A stretch of DNA of 64,000 bases, from assembly GCF_004745635.1 (NCBI RefSeq), contig NZ_SRLB01000010.1:1-64000 (forward strand), in the 5' to 3' direction. Below are positions 46,283 to 55,935 of the stretch, one piece after another. Position 1 is the first letter of the stretch, and each line of letters opens with the position of its first letter. The stretch is from Methylobacterium nonmethylotrophicum (GTDB lineage: Bacteria > Pseudomonadota > Alphaproteobacteria > Rhizobiales > Beijerinckiaceae). The translations under genes were made by a program, and so were the position numbers. The notes beneath the pieces were generated by a model that did no database searches, was not told the origin of the DNA, and saw only the letters and a program-made list of their open reading frames with translations.

Positions 46283-46894
46283 ATGCGGCTGTTCGTCGGC
46301 CTCGGCAATCCCGGGACCCGCTACGCGGGCAACCGGCACAACATCGGCTTCATGGCGCTCGACGCGATCGCCCGCCGGCATCGCGCCGCGCCGTGGCGGC
46401 GCAAGTTCCAGGGCGAGAGCACCGAGGCGGTGATCGGCGCGGAGCGCGTGCTGCTCCTCAAGCCCCTGACCTTCATGAACGAGTCGGGGCGCGCGGTGGC
46501 GGAGGTCCAGCGCTTCTACAAGATCCCCCTCGCGGACGTGGTGGTGTTCCACGACGAGCTGGATCTGGCGCCCGCCAAGCTCCGGGTGAAGAAGGGCGGC
46601 GGCAATGCCGGCCATAACGGCCTGCGCTCGATCACCGCGCAATGCGGCAACGAGTACTGGCGTGCCCGCCTCGGCATCGGGCATCCGGGCGACAAGGCCC
46701 TCGTCCACGCCTACGTGCTCAACGACTTCGCCAAGGCCGAGATGCCGTGGGTCGAGGACCTGTGCGACGCGATGGCGGACGCCGCCGAGCTCATGGCATC
46801 CGGCGACGACGCCCGCTTCCAGAACAAGGTCCACCTCGCCATGGCCGGGCGGGGCTGGGACGAGGTGAAGCGCGTCGGCGAGAAGCCGGCTTGA
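46283..46894 (+). CDS. pth: Peptidyl-tRNA hydrolase
   Basis: Pth frees tRNA from peptidyl-tRNA dropped by ribosomes. The 203-residue protein has all catalytic and binding residues: Asn9 in [15 protein letters not shown], His19, Asn66 in PLTFMNESG and Asp91 in [11 protein letters not shown], with the [13 protein letters not shown] loop. The start ATG at 46283 follows the rplY terminator closely. Confidence 0.96.
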   Translation: MRLFVGLGNPGTRYAGNRHNIGFMALDAIARRHRAAPWRRKFQGESTEAVIGAERVLLLKPLTFMNESGRAVAEVQRFYKIPLADVVVFHDELDLAPAKLRVKKGGGNAGHNGLRSITAQCGNEYWRARLGIGHPGDKALVHAYVLNDFAKAEMPWVEDLCDAMADAAELMASGDDARFQNKVHLAMAGRGWDEVKRVGEKPA

Positions 46895-46973
46895 CCCGTG
46901 GCCTCCAACCTCGCAAGTGCGACGCAACACGGCCGCGGGCGGCGGTCTCCTGTGAATCGAACGGACTGATCTG

Positions 46974-48071
46974 ATGGGCTTCAAATGCGGCATCGTCGGC
47001 CTGCCGAATGTCGGCAAGTCGACGCTCTTCAACGCGCTGACGCAGACCGCGGCGGCGCAGGCGGCGAACTACCCGTTCTGCACTATCGAGCCGAACGTGG
47101 GCGAGGTCGCGGTGCCCGACGACCGCCTCGACGCGCTGGCCCGGATCGCCTCCTCGAAGGAGATCATCCCGACCCGGCTGACCTTCGTCGACATCGCCGG
47201 CCTGGTGCGCGGCGCCTCGAAGGGCGAGGGCCTGGGCAACCAGTTCCTCGCCAATATCCGCGAGGTCGACGCCATCGCGCATGTCGTGCGCTGCTTCGAG
47301 GACGGCGACGTCACCCACGTCGAGGGCAAGGTCGACCCGATCGCCGACATCGAGACGATCGAGACCGAGCTGATGCTGGCCGACCTCGACAGCCTCGAGA
47401 AGCGCGTCACGGCCCTCGAGAAGAAGGCCAAGGGCGCCGACAAGGAGGCCAAGGAAGTCCTCGACCTCGTCCAGCGCGCCCTGCCGCTCCTGCGCGACGG
47501 CAAGCCGGCCCGCCTCGTCCAGCGAAAGCCCGAGGAGGAGCGGCTGTTCTCGCAGCTCGGCCTGATGACGGCGAAGCCCGTCCTCTACGTCTGCAACGTC
47601 GAGGAAGGCTCGGCCGATCCCGGCAACGCCCACTCGGCCGCCGTCTTCGCCCGCGCCAAGGAGGAAGGCGCCAAGGCGGTCGTCGTCTCGGCCAAGATCG
47701 AGAGCGAGATCGCGGTGCTGCCGCCGGCCGAACAGGTCGAGTACCTGGAGGCGGTGGGCCTCACCGAGCCCGGCCTCAACCGGGTGATCCGCGCCGGCTA
47801 CGAGCTCTTGGGCCTCATCACCTACTTCACCGTCGGGCCGAAGGAGGCCCGGGCCTGGACCATCACCCGGGGCACCCGCGCGCCGGCCGCCGCCGGGGTG
47901 ATCCACACCGACTTCGAGAAGGGCTTCATCCGCGCCGAGACCATCGCCTACGCCGATTATACTTCGCTGAAGGGCGAGGCGGGCGCCCGCGAGGCCGGCA
48001 AGCTCCGGCTCGAGGGCAAGGAATACCTGGTGCAGGACGGCGACGTGCTGCATTTCCGCTTCAACACCTGA
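46974..48071 (+). CDS. ychF: Redox-regulated ATPase YchF (Obg family)
   Basis: YchF/OLA1 is an Obg-type P-loop protein that prefers ATP to GTP and binds ribosomes. The 365-residue product has G1 GLPNVGKST, G3 DIAGLVRGASKGEGLGNQF, the unusual G4 CNVEE in place of NKxD (the reason for ATP preference), a coiled-coil insertion around 130-165 (EKRVTALEKKAKGADKEAKE), and a C-terminal TGS-like domain. Its stop shares a base with the start of the endonuclease V gene (TGATG). Confidence 0.96.
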   Translation: MGFKCGIVGLPNVGKSTLFNALTQTAAAQAANYPFCTIEPNVGEVAVPDDRLDALARIASSKEIIPTRLTFVDIAGLVRGASKGEGLGNQFLANIREVDAIAHVVRCFEDGDVTHVEGKVDPIADIETIETELMLADLDSLEKRVTALEKKAKGADKEAKEVLDLVQRALPLLRDGKPARLVQRKPEEERLFSQLGLMTAKPVLYVCNVEEGSADPGNAHSAAVFARAKEEGAKAVVVSAKIESEIAVLPPAEQVEYLEAVGLTEPGLNRVIRAGYELLGLITYFTVGPKEARAWTITRGTRAPAAAGVIHTDFEKGFIRAETIAYADYTSLKGEAGAREAGKLRLEGKEYLVQDGDVLHFRFNT

Positions 48072-48736
48072 TGGATCTCGTCCGGCGCCACGACTGGGAT
48101 CTGACGCCGACGCAGGCCGTGGCGCTCCAGCGCCGGCTCGCCGCCGAGGTCGTGGCCGACCGGCCCCTCGACCTCGACACCGTGCGGCTGGTCGCCGGCG
48201 TCGACGTCAGCGTGAGGAACGACCGCTCGCACGCGGCGATCGTGGTCGCGACCTTCCCCGATTTCCGGGTGGTCGAGACCGTGACGGCGCTGATGCCGAC
48301 GCCGTTTCCCTACGTGCCGGGCTTGCTCAGCTTCCGCGAGGGCCCGGTGCTGGAGGAGGCGTTCGGGCGGCTCGTCTCCGAGCCGGACGTCTTCCTGTTC
48401 GACGGCATGGGCACGGCGCATCCGCGCCGCATCGGCATCGCCAGCCATATGGGCCTGTGGCTGCAGCGCCCGACGATCGGCGTCGGCAAGACCCGGCTCT
48501 GCGGCCGCAACGCGCCGCTCGACGAGGAGAAGGGCGCCCGCCAGCCGCTGGTCGACAAGGGCGAGACGATCGGCGCCGTGGTCCGTACGCGCACGGGAAA
48601 GCACCCGCTCTTCATCTCCCCGGGCCACCTCGCCGACATCCCGACCAGCGTCGCCCTGGTGCTGGCCTGCGCGCCGAAGTACCGGCTGCCGGAGCCGATC
48701 CGCCTCGCCCACAAGGCCGCCGGCGCGTTTGCGTGA
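48071..48736 (+). CDS. nfi: Endonuclease V (deoxyinosine 3' endonuclease)
   Basis: Endonuclease V nicks DNA one base 3' of deaminated purines (inosine). The 221-residue protein has the metal-binding triad Asp45 (VAGVDVSV), Glu90 (LLSFREGP) and Asp111 (FLFDGMGTAHPRR), plus the PYVPG wedge segment that separates strands. Translation is coupled to ychF through a TGATG junction. A DNA-repair gene in this position is common among alphaproteobacteria. Confidence 0.93.
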   Translation: MDLVRRHDWDLTPTQAVALQRRLAAEVVADRPLDLDTVRLVAGVDVSVRNDRSHAAIVVATFPDFRVVETVTALMPTPFPYVPGLLSFREGPVLEEAFGRLVSEPDVFLFDGMGTAHPRRIGIASHMGLWLQRPTIGVGKTRLCGRNAPLDEEKGARQPLVDKGETIGAVVRTRTGKHPLFISPGHLADIPTSVALVLACAPKYRLPEPIRLAHKAAGAFA

Positions 48737-48787
48737 GGGTTCGGCCGTGCTAGCTCGGCGGACCTTTCGTCTGCCGGCAGGATGGCC

Positions 48788-49786
48788 ATGCCCCGCTACT
48801 GCTTCGAGGATCTCACGCCCGGCTTCCGGCTCGATTTCGGGCCGCTCCCGGTCACGCGCGACGACATCGTGGCCTTCGCCCGCGAGTTCGACCCGCAGGC
48901 CTTCCACACCGACGAGGCGGCGGCGAAAGAGAGCTTCGTCGGCGGCTTGATCGCCTCGGGGTGGCACACCTGCGCCCTCGGCATGCGGCTCGTCGCCGAC
49001 GGCTTCATCCTGCAATCGAGCTCGATGGGCTCGCCCGGAATCGAGGAGGTGCGCTGGCTGCGCCCGGTCCGCCCCGGCGACGCCCTGTCGATGCGCATGA
49101 CCGTGCGCGAGAGCCGCCCCTCCGGCAGCAAGCCCGATCGCGGCTTCGTGCGGTTCCTGCTCGAGATCGGGAACGGCGCCGGCGAGGCGGTGATGACCCA
49201 GGATTTCTGGGCGATGTTCGGCAAGGCCGGCACGCCGCCCCTGCCGCCCCGCCCGCGCCCGCCGGAGGAGCCGGCCCCGTCCGACCTGCCCGTCGGCGAG
49301 GCTTTGCCCCCTGTCCCGCTCGAGGACATCCCGCTTCACTGGACCTTCGACCTCGGCGCGCACCACTTCACCCGCGACGACATCCTGCGCTTCGCCCGCG
49401 CCTTCGACCCGCAGCCGTTCCACGTCGACGAGGCGGCGGCGAGAGAGACCCATTTCGGGGGGCTGTGCGCCTCGGGCTGGCACACGGCCGCCGCCTGGAT
49501 GAACCGGATGGTGGCGGCCCGCGACCGGGGCCGGGCGGCGGCGGTCGCGCGGGGCGAACCGGTCGTCGAGGGCGGGCCCTCGCCGGGCTTTCGCGACCTG
49601 CAATGGCTCAAGCCGGTCTATGCCGGCGACACGATCCGCTACGACGTGACCGTGACCGAGGCCCGGCCCTCGCGCAGCCGCCCCGGCTGGGGCATCGTCA
49701 GCCACACCGCGACCGGCGCCAACCAGCGCGGCGAGCCGGTCTTCCGGTTCTCGGGGGCGTGGCTCGCCCCGAGCCGGGGGCCCTGA
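48788..49786 (+). CDS. Tandem MaoC-like (R)-hydratase/dehydratase, two hot-dog domains
   Basis: The ~332-residue protein is a head-to-tail duplication of a MaoC-like hot-dog domain joined by a proline-rich linker (about 149-178). The halves share FAREFDPQAFHTDEAAA and FARAFDPQPFHVDEAAA, each with the catalytic Asp and His five residues apart (Asp35/His40 and Asp207/His212). The following GG-L-x-ASGWHT segments also match. MaoC enzymes hydrate enoyl-CoA thioesters. Keeping both catalytic pairs is noteworthy, because fused double hot-dogs often lose one. The substrate is unknown. ATG 48788 has AGGA at 5 bases; ATG 48782 is an alternative. Confidence 0.85.
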   Translation: MPRYCFEDLTPGFRLDFGPLPVTRDDIVAFAREFDPQAFHTDEAAAKESFVGGLIASGWHTCALGMRLVADGFILQSSSMGSPGIEEVRWLRPVRPGDALSMRMTVRESRPSGSKPDRGFVRFLLEIGNGAGEAVMTQDFWAMFGKAGTPPLPPRPRPPEEPAPSDLPVGEALPPVPLEDIPLHWTFDLGAHHFTRDDILRFARAFDPQPFHVDEAAARETHFGGLCASGWHTAAAWMNRMVAARDRGRAAAVARGEPVVEGGPSPGFRDLQWLKPVYAGDTIRYDVTVTEARPSRSRPGWGIVSHTATGANQRGEPVFRFSGAWLAPSRGP

Positions 49787-49918
49787 GGGCGCCTGAGGGC
49801 GCCGTCATCCGCGCCGGATGCACGCGCGCCATCCTGTTCCTGTGCATGCGACAGCCCGGCCCGGACCCGCGGCAGAGGCCGGGCGTTCTTGGCTGCGAGA
49901 CACAGGGAGCGGGGGCCG

Positions 49919-52900
49919 ATGGCGAAGCGCAAGGCGATGCGTCGCGCGAGAGAGGGAGCCGAGGAGAGCGTGGCGCCGCTGGTGCCGCCTGGTGCCCTCG
50001 CGGTGGCGCTGCTGTCCTTGCTTGGCGGGCGCCGCCCCCTCGTCCACGTCGCCCGCGACGCCCGCCGGCTGGAGGAGCTCGCCGCCCTGCTGCGCGGCTT
50101 CGCGCCGGGGATCGGCGTCGCGGTCTACCCGGAATGGGACTGCCTGCCCTTCGATCGCGCCTCGCCCTCCCGCGGCACGATGGGCGCGCGGGCCGGCGTG
50201 CTCCGCTGGCTGACCGACGCGGACAACCTGCCGGACATCGTGCTCACCACCGCGCCCGCCCTGATCCAGCGGGTGCCGCCGCCGGAGACCTGGGGCAAGG
50301 CCCGGGTCGAGATCCGGGCCGGCGACGCCGTCGAGGCCGGTCGCCTCACGGCGGAGCTGCAGCGCCTCGGCTACATCCTCGACGACCGGGTCGACGAGCC
50401 CGGCGAGGTGGCGGTGCGGGGCCGGACCATCGACGTGTTTCCGGCCGCGGCGCCCCGGCCCTGCCGCATCGAGCATGCCGGCGGCACCGTCACGGCGATC
50501 CGCACCTACGATCCGGTCTCGCAGCGCTCCCTCGACGAGGTCGAGACCCTGGTGGTCGACCCGGCGACCGAGATCGTCCTGGAGCCGGATTCCCCCGTGG
50601 CCCTGCGGCCCTTCACCGGGCAGGAGCATCAGCTCCCGACCCTCTACGGCCGCCTCGCCACCGTGCTCGACTACGTGCCGGAGGCGCACCTGGTGGTCGA
50701 GGCCGGCGCCGAGGCCCGCGCCGACGCCTTCTTCGAGCAGATCGAGGAGGGCAGGGGCGCCAAGACGCCGGGCGCCGAGACGCGCGGCGTGGCCCTGCCG
50801 CTCTACCTCACGCCCGCCGAGTGGCGACGCGCGCGCAAGGCCCGCGAGCTGGCGGTGGCCAGCGACGCCGACGCCGAGGCGATCGCGGTGCCGGCCTTCG
50901 TGCGGGAGCGCCGGCCCGGTCCGGCCTTCTCGGCTTACCTGCGCGAGCGCCTGAAGGCCGGCGACCGGGTCGTGCTCGCCGGCGATGCGGCCGCGCTCAA
51001 GCGCCTGTCGCGCCAGGCCGCCCGGGCGGCGGAGCGCGGCGTCCGGCCCGTCGCCGCCTGGTCCGAGGCGGCGGCCGCCAAGGCCGGCGAGATCGTCGCG
51101 CTGCCTGCCCCCCTCGACCGGGGTTTTCGCGTGCCGGATCTCGGCGCGACGGTGATCGCCGCACCGGACGTCCATGGCGGCAGCTCCGTGCGGCCGAGCG
51201 CCGGCCAGCCGGTGATCCTGCCGATGGGCGAGGTGGATCTCAGGGTCGGCGACGTCGCAGTCGACCGCGATCACGGCCTCTGCGTCTTCGAGGGGCTGGA
51301 GCGCATCCCGACCGGCGACGGGGGCAGCACGGAGGCCCTGCGGCTGCGCTTCGCCAGCGAGGCGATCCTGATGGTGCCGGTGGCCCAGGCCGACCGGATC
51401 TGGCGCTACGGCTCGGAGGAGGAGGCGGTCACCCTCGACAAGCTCGACGGCGGCACCTGGCCGAAGCGCCGCCTGGCCACCGAGGCGGGCCTGGCCCGGG
51501 CCGCCCGGGCGATGCTGGAGGCCGCCGAGATCCGCCGCAGCGCGAAGGCGCCGGCCCTGGTGCCGCCGGAGCGCGAGATGGAGCGCTTCGGCGCGGGCTT
51601 CGGCTTCCCGCTCACGCCCGACCAGGCGAGGGCGGTCGACGGGGCGCTCCAGGATCTCGCCGGCGAGCGGCCGATGGACCGGCTGGTCTGCGGCGATGTC
51701 GGCTTCGGCAAGACCGAGGTGGCCTTGCGCGCCGCCGCCGCGGCGCTCCTCGCCGGCAAGCAGGTCGCGGTGGTGGCGCCCACGACCGTGCTGGTGCGCC
51801 AGCACCTGCGCACCTTCGCGCGGCGCTTCTCCCGCTTCGGCATCGGGGTGGCGCAGCTCTCGCGTCTCGAAGGGCCGGCGGAGGCCAGGCGGGTGCGCCA
51901 GGGGCTCGCCGACGGCTCGATCCGCCTCGTCATCGGGACCCATGCGCTCGCCGGGCGCGGCGTCGCCTTCGCGGATCTCGGCCTGGTGGTGATCGACGAG
52001 GAGCAGCGCTTCGGCGCCGCCCTCAAGGAGCGGCTTCGCGGCATGGCCGGCGGCGCCCAGGGGTCCGGGGCTCACCTGCTGACGCTGACCGCGACGCCGA
52101 TCCCCCGCACCCTGCAATCGGCCCTCGTCGGCCTCAAGTCGCTCAGCGTCATCGCGACGCCGCCGGCGGTGCGCCAGCCGATCCGCACCGTCCTGACGCC
52201 GCTCCACGACGACACCCTGCGGGCGGCGCTGATGCGCGAGAAGGGCCGCGGCGGCCAGAGCTTCGTGGTCTGCCCGCGGATCGAGGAGATCGGCCCGATG
52301 GCCGAGCGCCTGAAGGCGCTGGTGCCCGAGCTGACGACCGTCGTCGCCCATGGCGAGATGAAGCCGGCCGAGCTCGACGAGGTCATGGTGCGCTTCGCCG
52401 ACGGCGAGGGCGACGTGCTGCTCGCCACCTCGATCATCGAGAGCGGTCTCGACGTGCCGCGGGCCAACACGATGCTGGTCCACGACGCCGAGCGGTTCGG
52501 CCTCGCCCAGCTGCACCAGCTGCGCGGCCGGGTCGGGCGCGGCCAGCGCCGGGGCGTGACCTACCTCCTGACCCGGCCCGACCGCGAGCTGCCGCCGGCG
52601 GCCGAGAAGCGCCTGCGCACGCTGGAAGCCCTCGACCGCCTCGGGGCGGGCTTCGCCATCAGCGCCCGCGACCTCGACCTGCGCGGCGCCGGCGACCTCG
52701 TCGGCGAGAACCAGGCCGGCCACGTCAAGCTGATCGGCCTGGGCCTCTACCAGCACCTGCTGCAGCTGGCCCTGCGCGCCGCCAAGGGCGAGCCGGCGGA
52801 GGACTGGGCGCCGGAGATCAACCTGGGCCTGTCCGGCGACGTGCCGGAGGATTACGTGCCCGAGCCCGAGGTGCGCCTCGGCCTCTACACCCGGCTCCTG

Positions 52901-53236
52901 CGCCTCGGCACCCTGGAGGAGGTCGAGGCCCTGCGCGGCGAGGTCGAGGACCGCTTCGGGCCGCTTCCCTCGGGCGTGCGCGCCCTGTTCGCCTTGGGCC
53001 GCCTGCGCGTCGGCTGCCTCCAGCTCGGCATCGCCCGCCTCACGGGCGGGCCGCAGGGCCTGGCGGCCGATGTCCGCCCCGGCTGCGCACCGGCGGCGAT
53101 GCCCCTCTGCGAGGCGATGACGGCCCGGGACGGACGGCTGATCCTGCGCCGTCCCTGCGACGATCCGAACCGGCGCGCCGACCTCGCGGCCGAGTTCCTG
53201 CACCTGATCCAGGAGGCCCGCGACCACCAGGGCTGA
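49919..53236 (+). CDS. Mfd-like superfamily 2 helicase (transcription-repair coupling factor paralogue)
   Basis: The ~1105-residue protein has Mfd architecture. A UvrB-like N-terminal module (about 1-330) contains YPEWDCLPFDRASPS. An RNA-polymerase-interaction-like region lies around 440-520. The RecG-like motor has Walker A GDVGFGKT (592-599), DEEQ (693-696), TATPIPRTL and QLHQLRGRVGRG. The translocation motif LGAGFAISARDLDLRGAGDL and the C-terminal Mfd domain follow. The interaction region is degraded: a normal Mfd reads VHVDHGIG and LxYAGGDxLYVPV, here VDRDHGLC and LRFASEAILMVPV, and the relay-helix lysines are lost. It may be a second, specialised Mfd; a canonical copy elsewhere would support that. 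Confidence 0.85.
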   Translation: MAKRKAMRRAREGAEESVAPLVPPGALAVALLSLLGGRRPLVHVARDARRLEELAALLRGFAPGIGVAVYPEWDCLPFDRASPSRGTMGARAGVLRWLTDADNLPDIVLTTAPALIQRVPPPETWGKARVEIRAGDAVEAGRLTAELQRLGYILDDRVDEPGEVAVRGRTIDVFPAAAPRPCRIEHAGGTVTAIRTYDPVSQRSLDEVETLVVDPATEIVLEPDSPVALRPFTGQEHQLPTLYGRLATVLDYVPEAHLVVEAGAEARADAFFEQIEEGRGAKTPGAETRGVALPLYLTPAEWRRARKARELAVASDADAEAIAVPAFVRERRPGPAFSAYLRERLKAGDRVVLAGDAAALKRLSRQAARAAERGVRPVAAWSEAAAAKAGEIVALPAPLDRGFRVPDLGATVIAAPDVHGGSSVRPSAGQPVILPMGEVDLRVGDVAVDRDHGLCVFEGLERIPTGDGGSTEALRLRFASEAILMVPVAQADRIWRYGSEEEAVTLDKLDGGTWPKRRLATEAGLARAARAMLEAAEIRRSAKAPALVPPEREMERFGAGFGFPLTPDQARAVDGALQDLAGERPMDRLVCGDVGFGKTEVALRAAAAALLAGKQVAVVAPTTVLVRQHLRTFARRFSRFGIGVAQLSRLEGPAEARRVRQGLADGSIRLVIGTHALAGRGVAFADLGLVVIDEEQRFGAALKERLRGMAGGAQGSGAHLLTLTATPIPRTLQSALVGLKSLSVIATPPAVRQPIRTVLTPLHDDTLRAALMREKGRGGQSFVVCPRIEEIGPMAERLKALVPELTTVVAHGEMKPAELDEVMVRFADGEGDVLLATSIIESGLDVPRANTMLVHDAERFGLAQLHQLRGRVGRGQRRGVTYLLTRPDRELPPAAEKRLRTLEALDRLGAGFAISARDLDLRGAGDLVGENQAGHVKLIGLGLYQHLLQLALRAAKGEPAEDWAPEINLGLSGDVPEDYVPEPEVRLGLYTRLLRLGTLEEVEALRGEVEDRFGPLPSGVRALFALGRLRVGCLQLGIARLTGGPQGLAADVRPGCAPAAMPLCEAMTARDGRLILRRPCDDPNRRADLAAEFLHLIQEARDHQG

Positions 53237-53353
53237 CCGCGGCGGGCCGGCACGCTCATCGCGCGGGTTTCATCCCGCGGCCCGGAACGATCGTCCAAGG
53301 CCAAGGTTGATTCGCAACCGGCCCGGATCGGGGGCCGCCGACGAGCCGTGCCC

Positions 53354-54874
53354 ATGGACAGAGCGCACACGGACAGACCGCAGGACAGGGCCGGCGACGG
53401 CGCCCCGCCGGACACCGACGCCCCGGGCGACGGGTCACTGGCGGCGGCCGAGGACATCGTGCTGGAGCCGCTCGCCGACTTCCCGCACATCGACCTGCGC
53501 ACGCCCGGCGAGCCTTGGGAGAAGCGCCGCGCCGCCGGCAAGAGCCTGCGCGCCAAGGTGCCGCATGACGGCCACGGCCCGGGTCCCGTGCCGAAGGACC
53601 GGCCCGACCCGGTCCGGCTGATCGAGGCGGCGCAGGCGGGGCGCCAGGCCCACCTGATCCCGCTCCGCGTCGCCCGGATGGCGAGCTCGCCCTTCGCGTT
53701 CCTGCGGGGAGCGGCCACCGTGATGGCCTGGGACCTGGCTCGGACGCCGACGAGCGGCATCGACGTGGTGATGAACGGCGACGCCCATATCGCGAATTTC
53801 GGCCTGTTCGGCACGCCCCAGCGCGACATCGTCCTCGACCTCAACGACTTCGACGAGGTCACGATCGGCCCGTGGGAATGGGACCTGAAGCGGCTCTGCG
53901 CCAGCATCGAGGTCGCGGCGCGCGACCTCGACGTGGCACAGGGCGAGCGGCGCGAGGCGGTGCTCGCGGCGGCCTACGGCTACCAGCACACGATGACCGA
54001 GCTCGCGCCGCAGGGGCCCCTCGACGTCTGGCACCGGGCGGCGCGGGCCGAGGAACTCGATTTCAGCGGAATCGCGATCGACCAGGAATCGCGCGAGGTG
54101 GTCGAGCGCGCGGTCGAGAAGGCGCGCAAGCGCCACAACAAGAGCCTGCTCGCCCAGGTCGGCGAGCGCCGGGTCGACGGCGGCTGGCGCTTCCGCAACG
54201 ATCCGCCGATCCTGACCTGGGTCGATCCCGAGACCCGCGAGGCGGTGACCGCCGGGCTCGAGCGCTACGCCGAGACCCTGCCGCGGGAGCGCCGGTTCAT
54301 GCTGAGCCGCTACCACGTGGTCGACGTCGCCCACCGGGTCGTCGGCGTCGGCAGCGTCGGCACCCGGGCCTACGTGGCCCTGCTCTGCGGCAACTCGGAC
54401 CAGGACGTGCTCTTCCTGCAGGTCAAGGAGGCGGTGCGCCCCGCCCACGCGCCCTACGTCGCCGGCATGCCCGAGCCCTACGCCTCCCACGAGGGCGAGC
54501 GGGTGATCTACGGCCAGCGCCTGCTCCAGGCGGTCGGCGACCCGCTCCTCGGCTGGACCAGCATCGACGGGCGGCCGTTCTACGTTCGGCAGATGAAGAA
54601 CATGAAGGGCGAGATCCCGGTCGCCTGCATGCGCGGGCAGCCGCTGGTCTACTTCTCCTGGGCCTACGGCGCGCTGCTTGCCCGGGCGCATGCCCGCACC
54701 GGCGACGCCGCGGCGATCGCCGGCTATTGCGGCCGCGACCGCCACGCCGATTTCCGCGCGGCCCTGGCCGACTGGGCCCGCGCCTATGGCGAGCGCAACG
54801 CGGAGGACCACCGCCTCTTTCTCGAGGCCATCGCCTCCGGCCGGCTCGAGGCGGCGGAGGACCCGCAGCTCTGA
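53354..54874 (+). CDS. DUF2252 family protein
   Basis: The ~506-residue protein matches DUF2252, a large cytoplasmic family with a kinase-like look. Key stretches are PFAFLRGAATVMAWDLA, the conserved GDAHIANFGLF, LDLNDFDEVTIGPWEWDLKR, and later LFLQVKEAVRP with RVIYGQRLLQAVGDPLLGW. The HxxNFG and DFD motifs resemble the catalytic loop and metal-binding DFG of aminoglycoside-kinase-like folds, so phosphotransfer is possible but unproven. ATG 53354 is preferred to GTG 53348. It ends 3 bases from the convergent bestrophin gene. Confidence 0.85.
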   Translation: MDRAHTDRPQDRAGDGAPPDTDAPGDGSLAAAEDIVLEPLADFPHIDLRTPGEPWEKRRAAGKSLRAKVPHDGHGPGPVPKDRPDPVRLIEAAQAGRQAHLIPLRVARMASSPFAFLRGAATVMAWDLARTPTSGIDVVMNGDAHIANFGLFGTPQRDIVLDLNDFDEVTIGPWEWDLKRLCASIEVAARDLDVAQGERREAVLAAAYGYQHTMTELAPQGPLDVWHRAARAEELDFSGIAIDQESREVVERAVEKARKRHNKSLLAQVGERRVDGGWRFRNDPPILTWVDPETREAVTAGLERYAETLPRERRFMLSRYHVVDVAHRVVGVGSVGTRAYVALLCGNSDQDVLFLQVKEAVRPAHAPYVAGMPEPYASHEGERVIYGQRLLQAVGDPLLGWTSIDGRPFYVRQMKNMKGEIPVACMRGQPLVYFSWAYGALLARAHARTGDAAAIAGYCGRDRHADFRAALADWARAYGERNAEDHRLFLEAIASGRLEAAEDPQL

Positions 54875-54877
54875 TCG

Positions 54878-55792
54878 TCAGGTCAGAAGGAACTTCTCGG
54901 GTTCGAGCGGCGGCGGCACCGGCTCGCCGAGGGCGGCCTGCACGACCCCGTCGACGACGCGCAGGAGCGCGTCCAGCGGCAGGTCGTTGGGCGCCGCGCC
55001 GAACGGCTCCTCCAACTCGTCCCCGAGGGCGTCGAGGCCGAAGAACGTGTAGGCGACGAGGGCGGTCGCGACCGGGGTGCCCCAGCCCAGGGAGGCGGCG
55101 AGGCCGAAGGGCAGGAGCAGGCAGTAGAGCCAGGCCGTGCGGTAGAGGAGCAGCGTGTAGGCGAAGGGCAGGGGCGTGCCCTGGATGCGCTCGCAGGCGG
55201 CCTGCACCTGCGACAGCCCGGCGAGCTTCTGCTCGACGAGCCCGAACGACACGTCGCTCAAGGCCCCGGTCCTGAGCGCCGCCCCGAGATCGGCCGCCAG
55301 GCCCGACAGCGCCGCGTCGGCGGGGCTCGCGGCGGCGGGCAGGGCGCCGCGCTCCGCTTCCGTCAGGAAGGGGGCCGCCGCCGCGGTTCCGTCGCGGCCG
55401 CGCAGCTGGGCGTGCAGGGCGTGGGCGAAGCCGGCGAGGCGGTTCAGGCAGCGCCGGCGCCGCGCCTCGTCCTCGGGCAGGAGCGCCCCGAGCAGGCGGG
55501 CGAGGCCCCGCGCCTCGACGATCAGGGCGCCCCAGACCTTCCGGGCCTCCCACCAGCGGTCGTAGCAGGCGTTGTTGCGGAAGCTGAGGAAGATCGAGAG
55601 CGCGAGGCCGATCAGGGTGAACGGCCCGATCCCGGCATTGAGCGGGATGGCGTGGGCCCAGCCCTGCTCCGTCGCGACGACCAGGCAGGCGACGGCCGTG
55701 AGGCCGATCACCTGCGGGGCGACCCGCGGCAGGATCGACCCGCGTAAGCCGAACAGGATCGCGAGGGCGCCGGGGCGGGGACGGACGATCAT
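54878..55792 (-). CDS. Bestrophin-like chloride channel family protein (UPF0187)
   Basis: The ~304-residue membrane protein belongs to the bacterial bestrophin/UPF0187 family, pentameric anion or cation channels. Signs are PLNAGIGPFTLIGLALSIFL followed by SFRNNACYDRWWEARKVWG, the strongest family motif, and a C-terminal helix block with FFGLDALGDELEEPFG that parallels the acidic gating segment of bestrophins. Four helices are expected. ATG 55792 is chosen; an ATG at 55828 would add 12 residues. Confidence 0.87.
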   Translation of the reverse strand: MIVRPRPGALAILFGLRGSILPRVAPQVIGLTAVACLVVATEQGWAHAIPLNAGIGPFTLIGLALSIFLSFRNNACYDRWWEARKVWGALIVEARGLARLLGALLPEDEARRRRCLNRLAGFAHALHAQLRGRDGTAAAAPFLTEAERGALPAAASPADAALSGLAADLGAALRTGALSDVSFGLVEQKLAGLSQVQAACERIQGTPLPFAYTLLLYRTAWLYCLLLPFGLAASLGWGTPVATALVAYTFFGLDALGDELEEPFGAAPNDLPLDALLRVVDGVVQAALGEPVPPPLEPEKFLLT

Positions 55793-55935
55793 GGGGATGC
55801 ACGCTGGCCGGGAACGGGGCGCGGTCATCCGCCTCCGGGGCCCCGGGGTCAAGCGGGAGCCGGCCTCGCGACCCCGGGATGATGCGCAGCGGGGCCGGTC
55901 GACGGGCCTGGGTTCGGCCGGCCGCGCGGGACGGA

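Noticed and set aside
49805..53227. Antisense open frame of about 1140 codons over the Mfd-like gene
   Set aside because: Composition and lack of domains mark it as a shadow of the helicase, whose motifs are complete on the plus strand.
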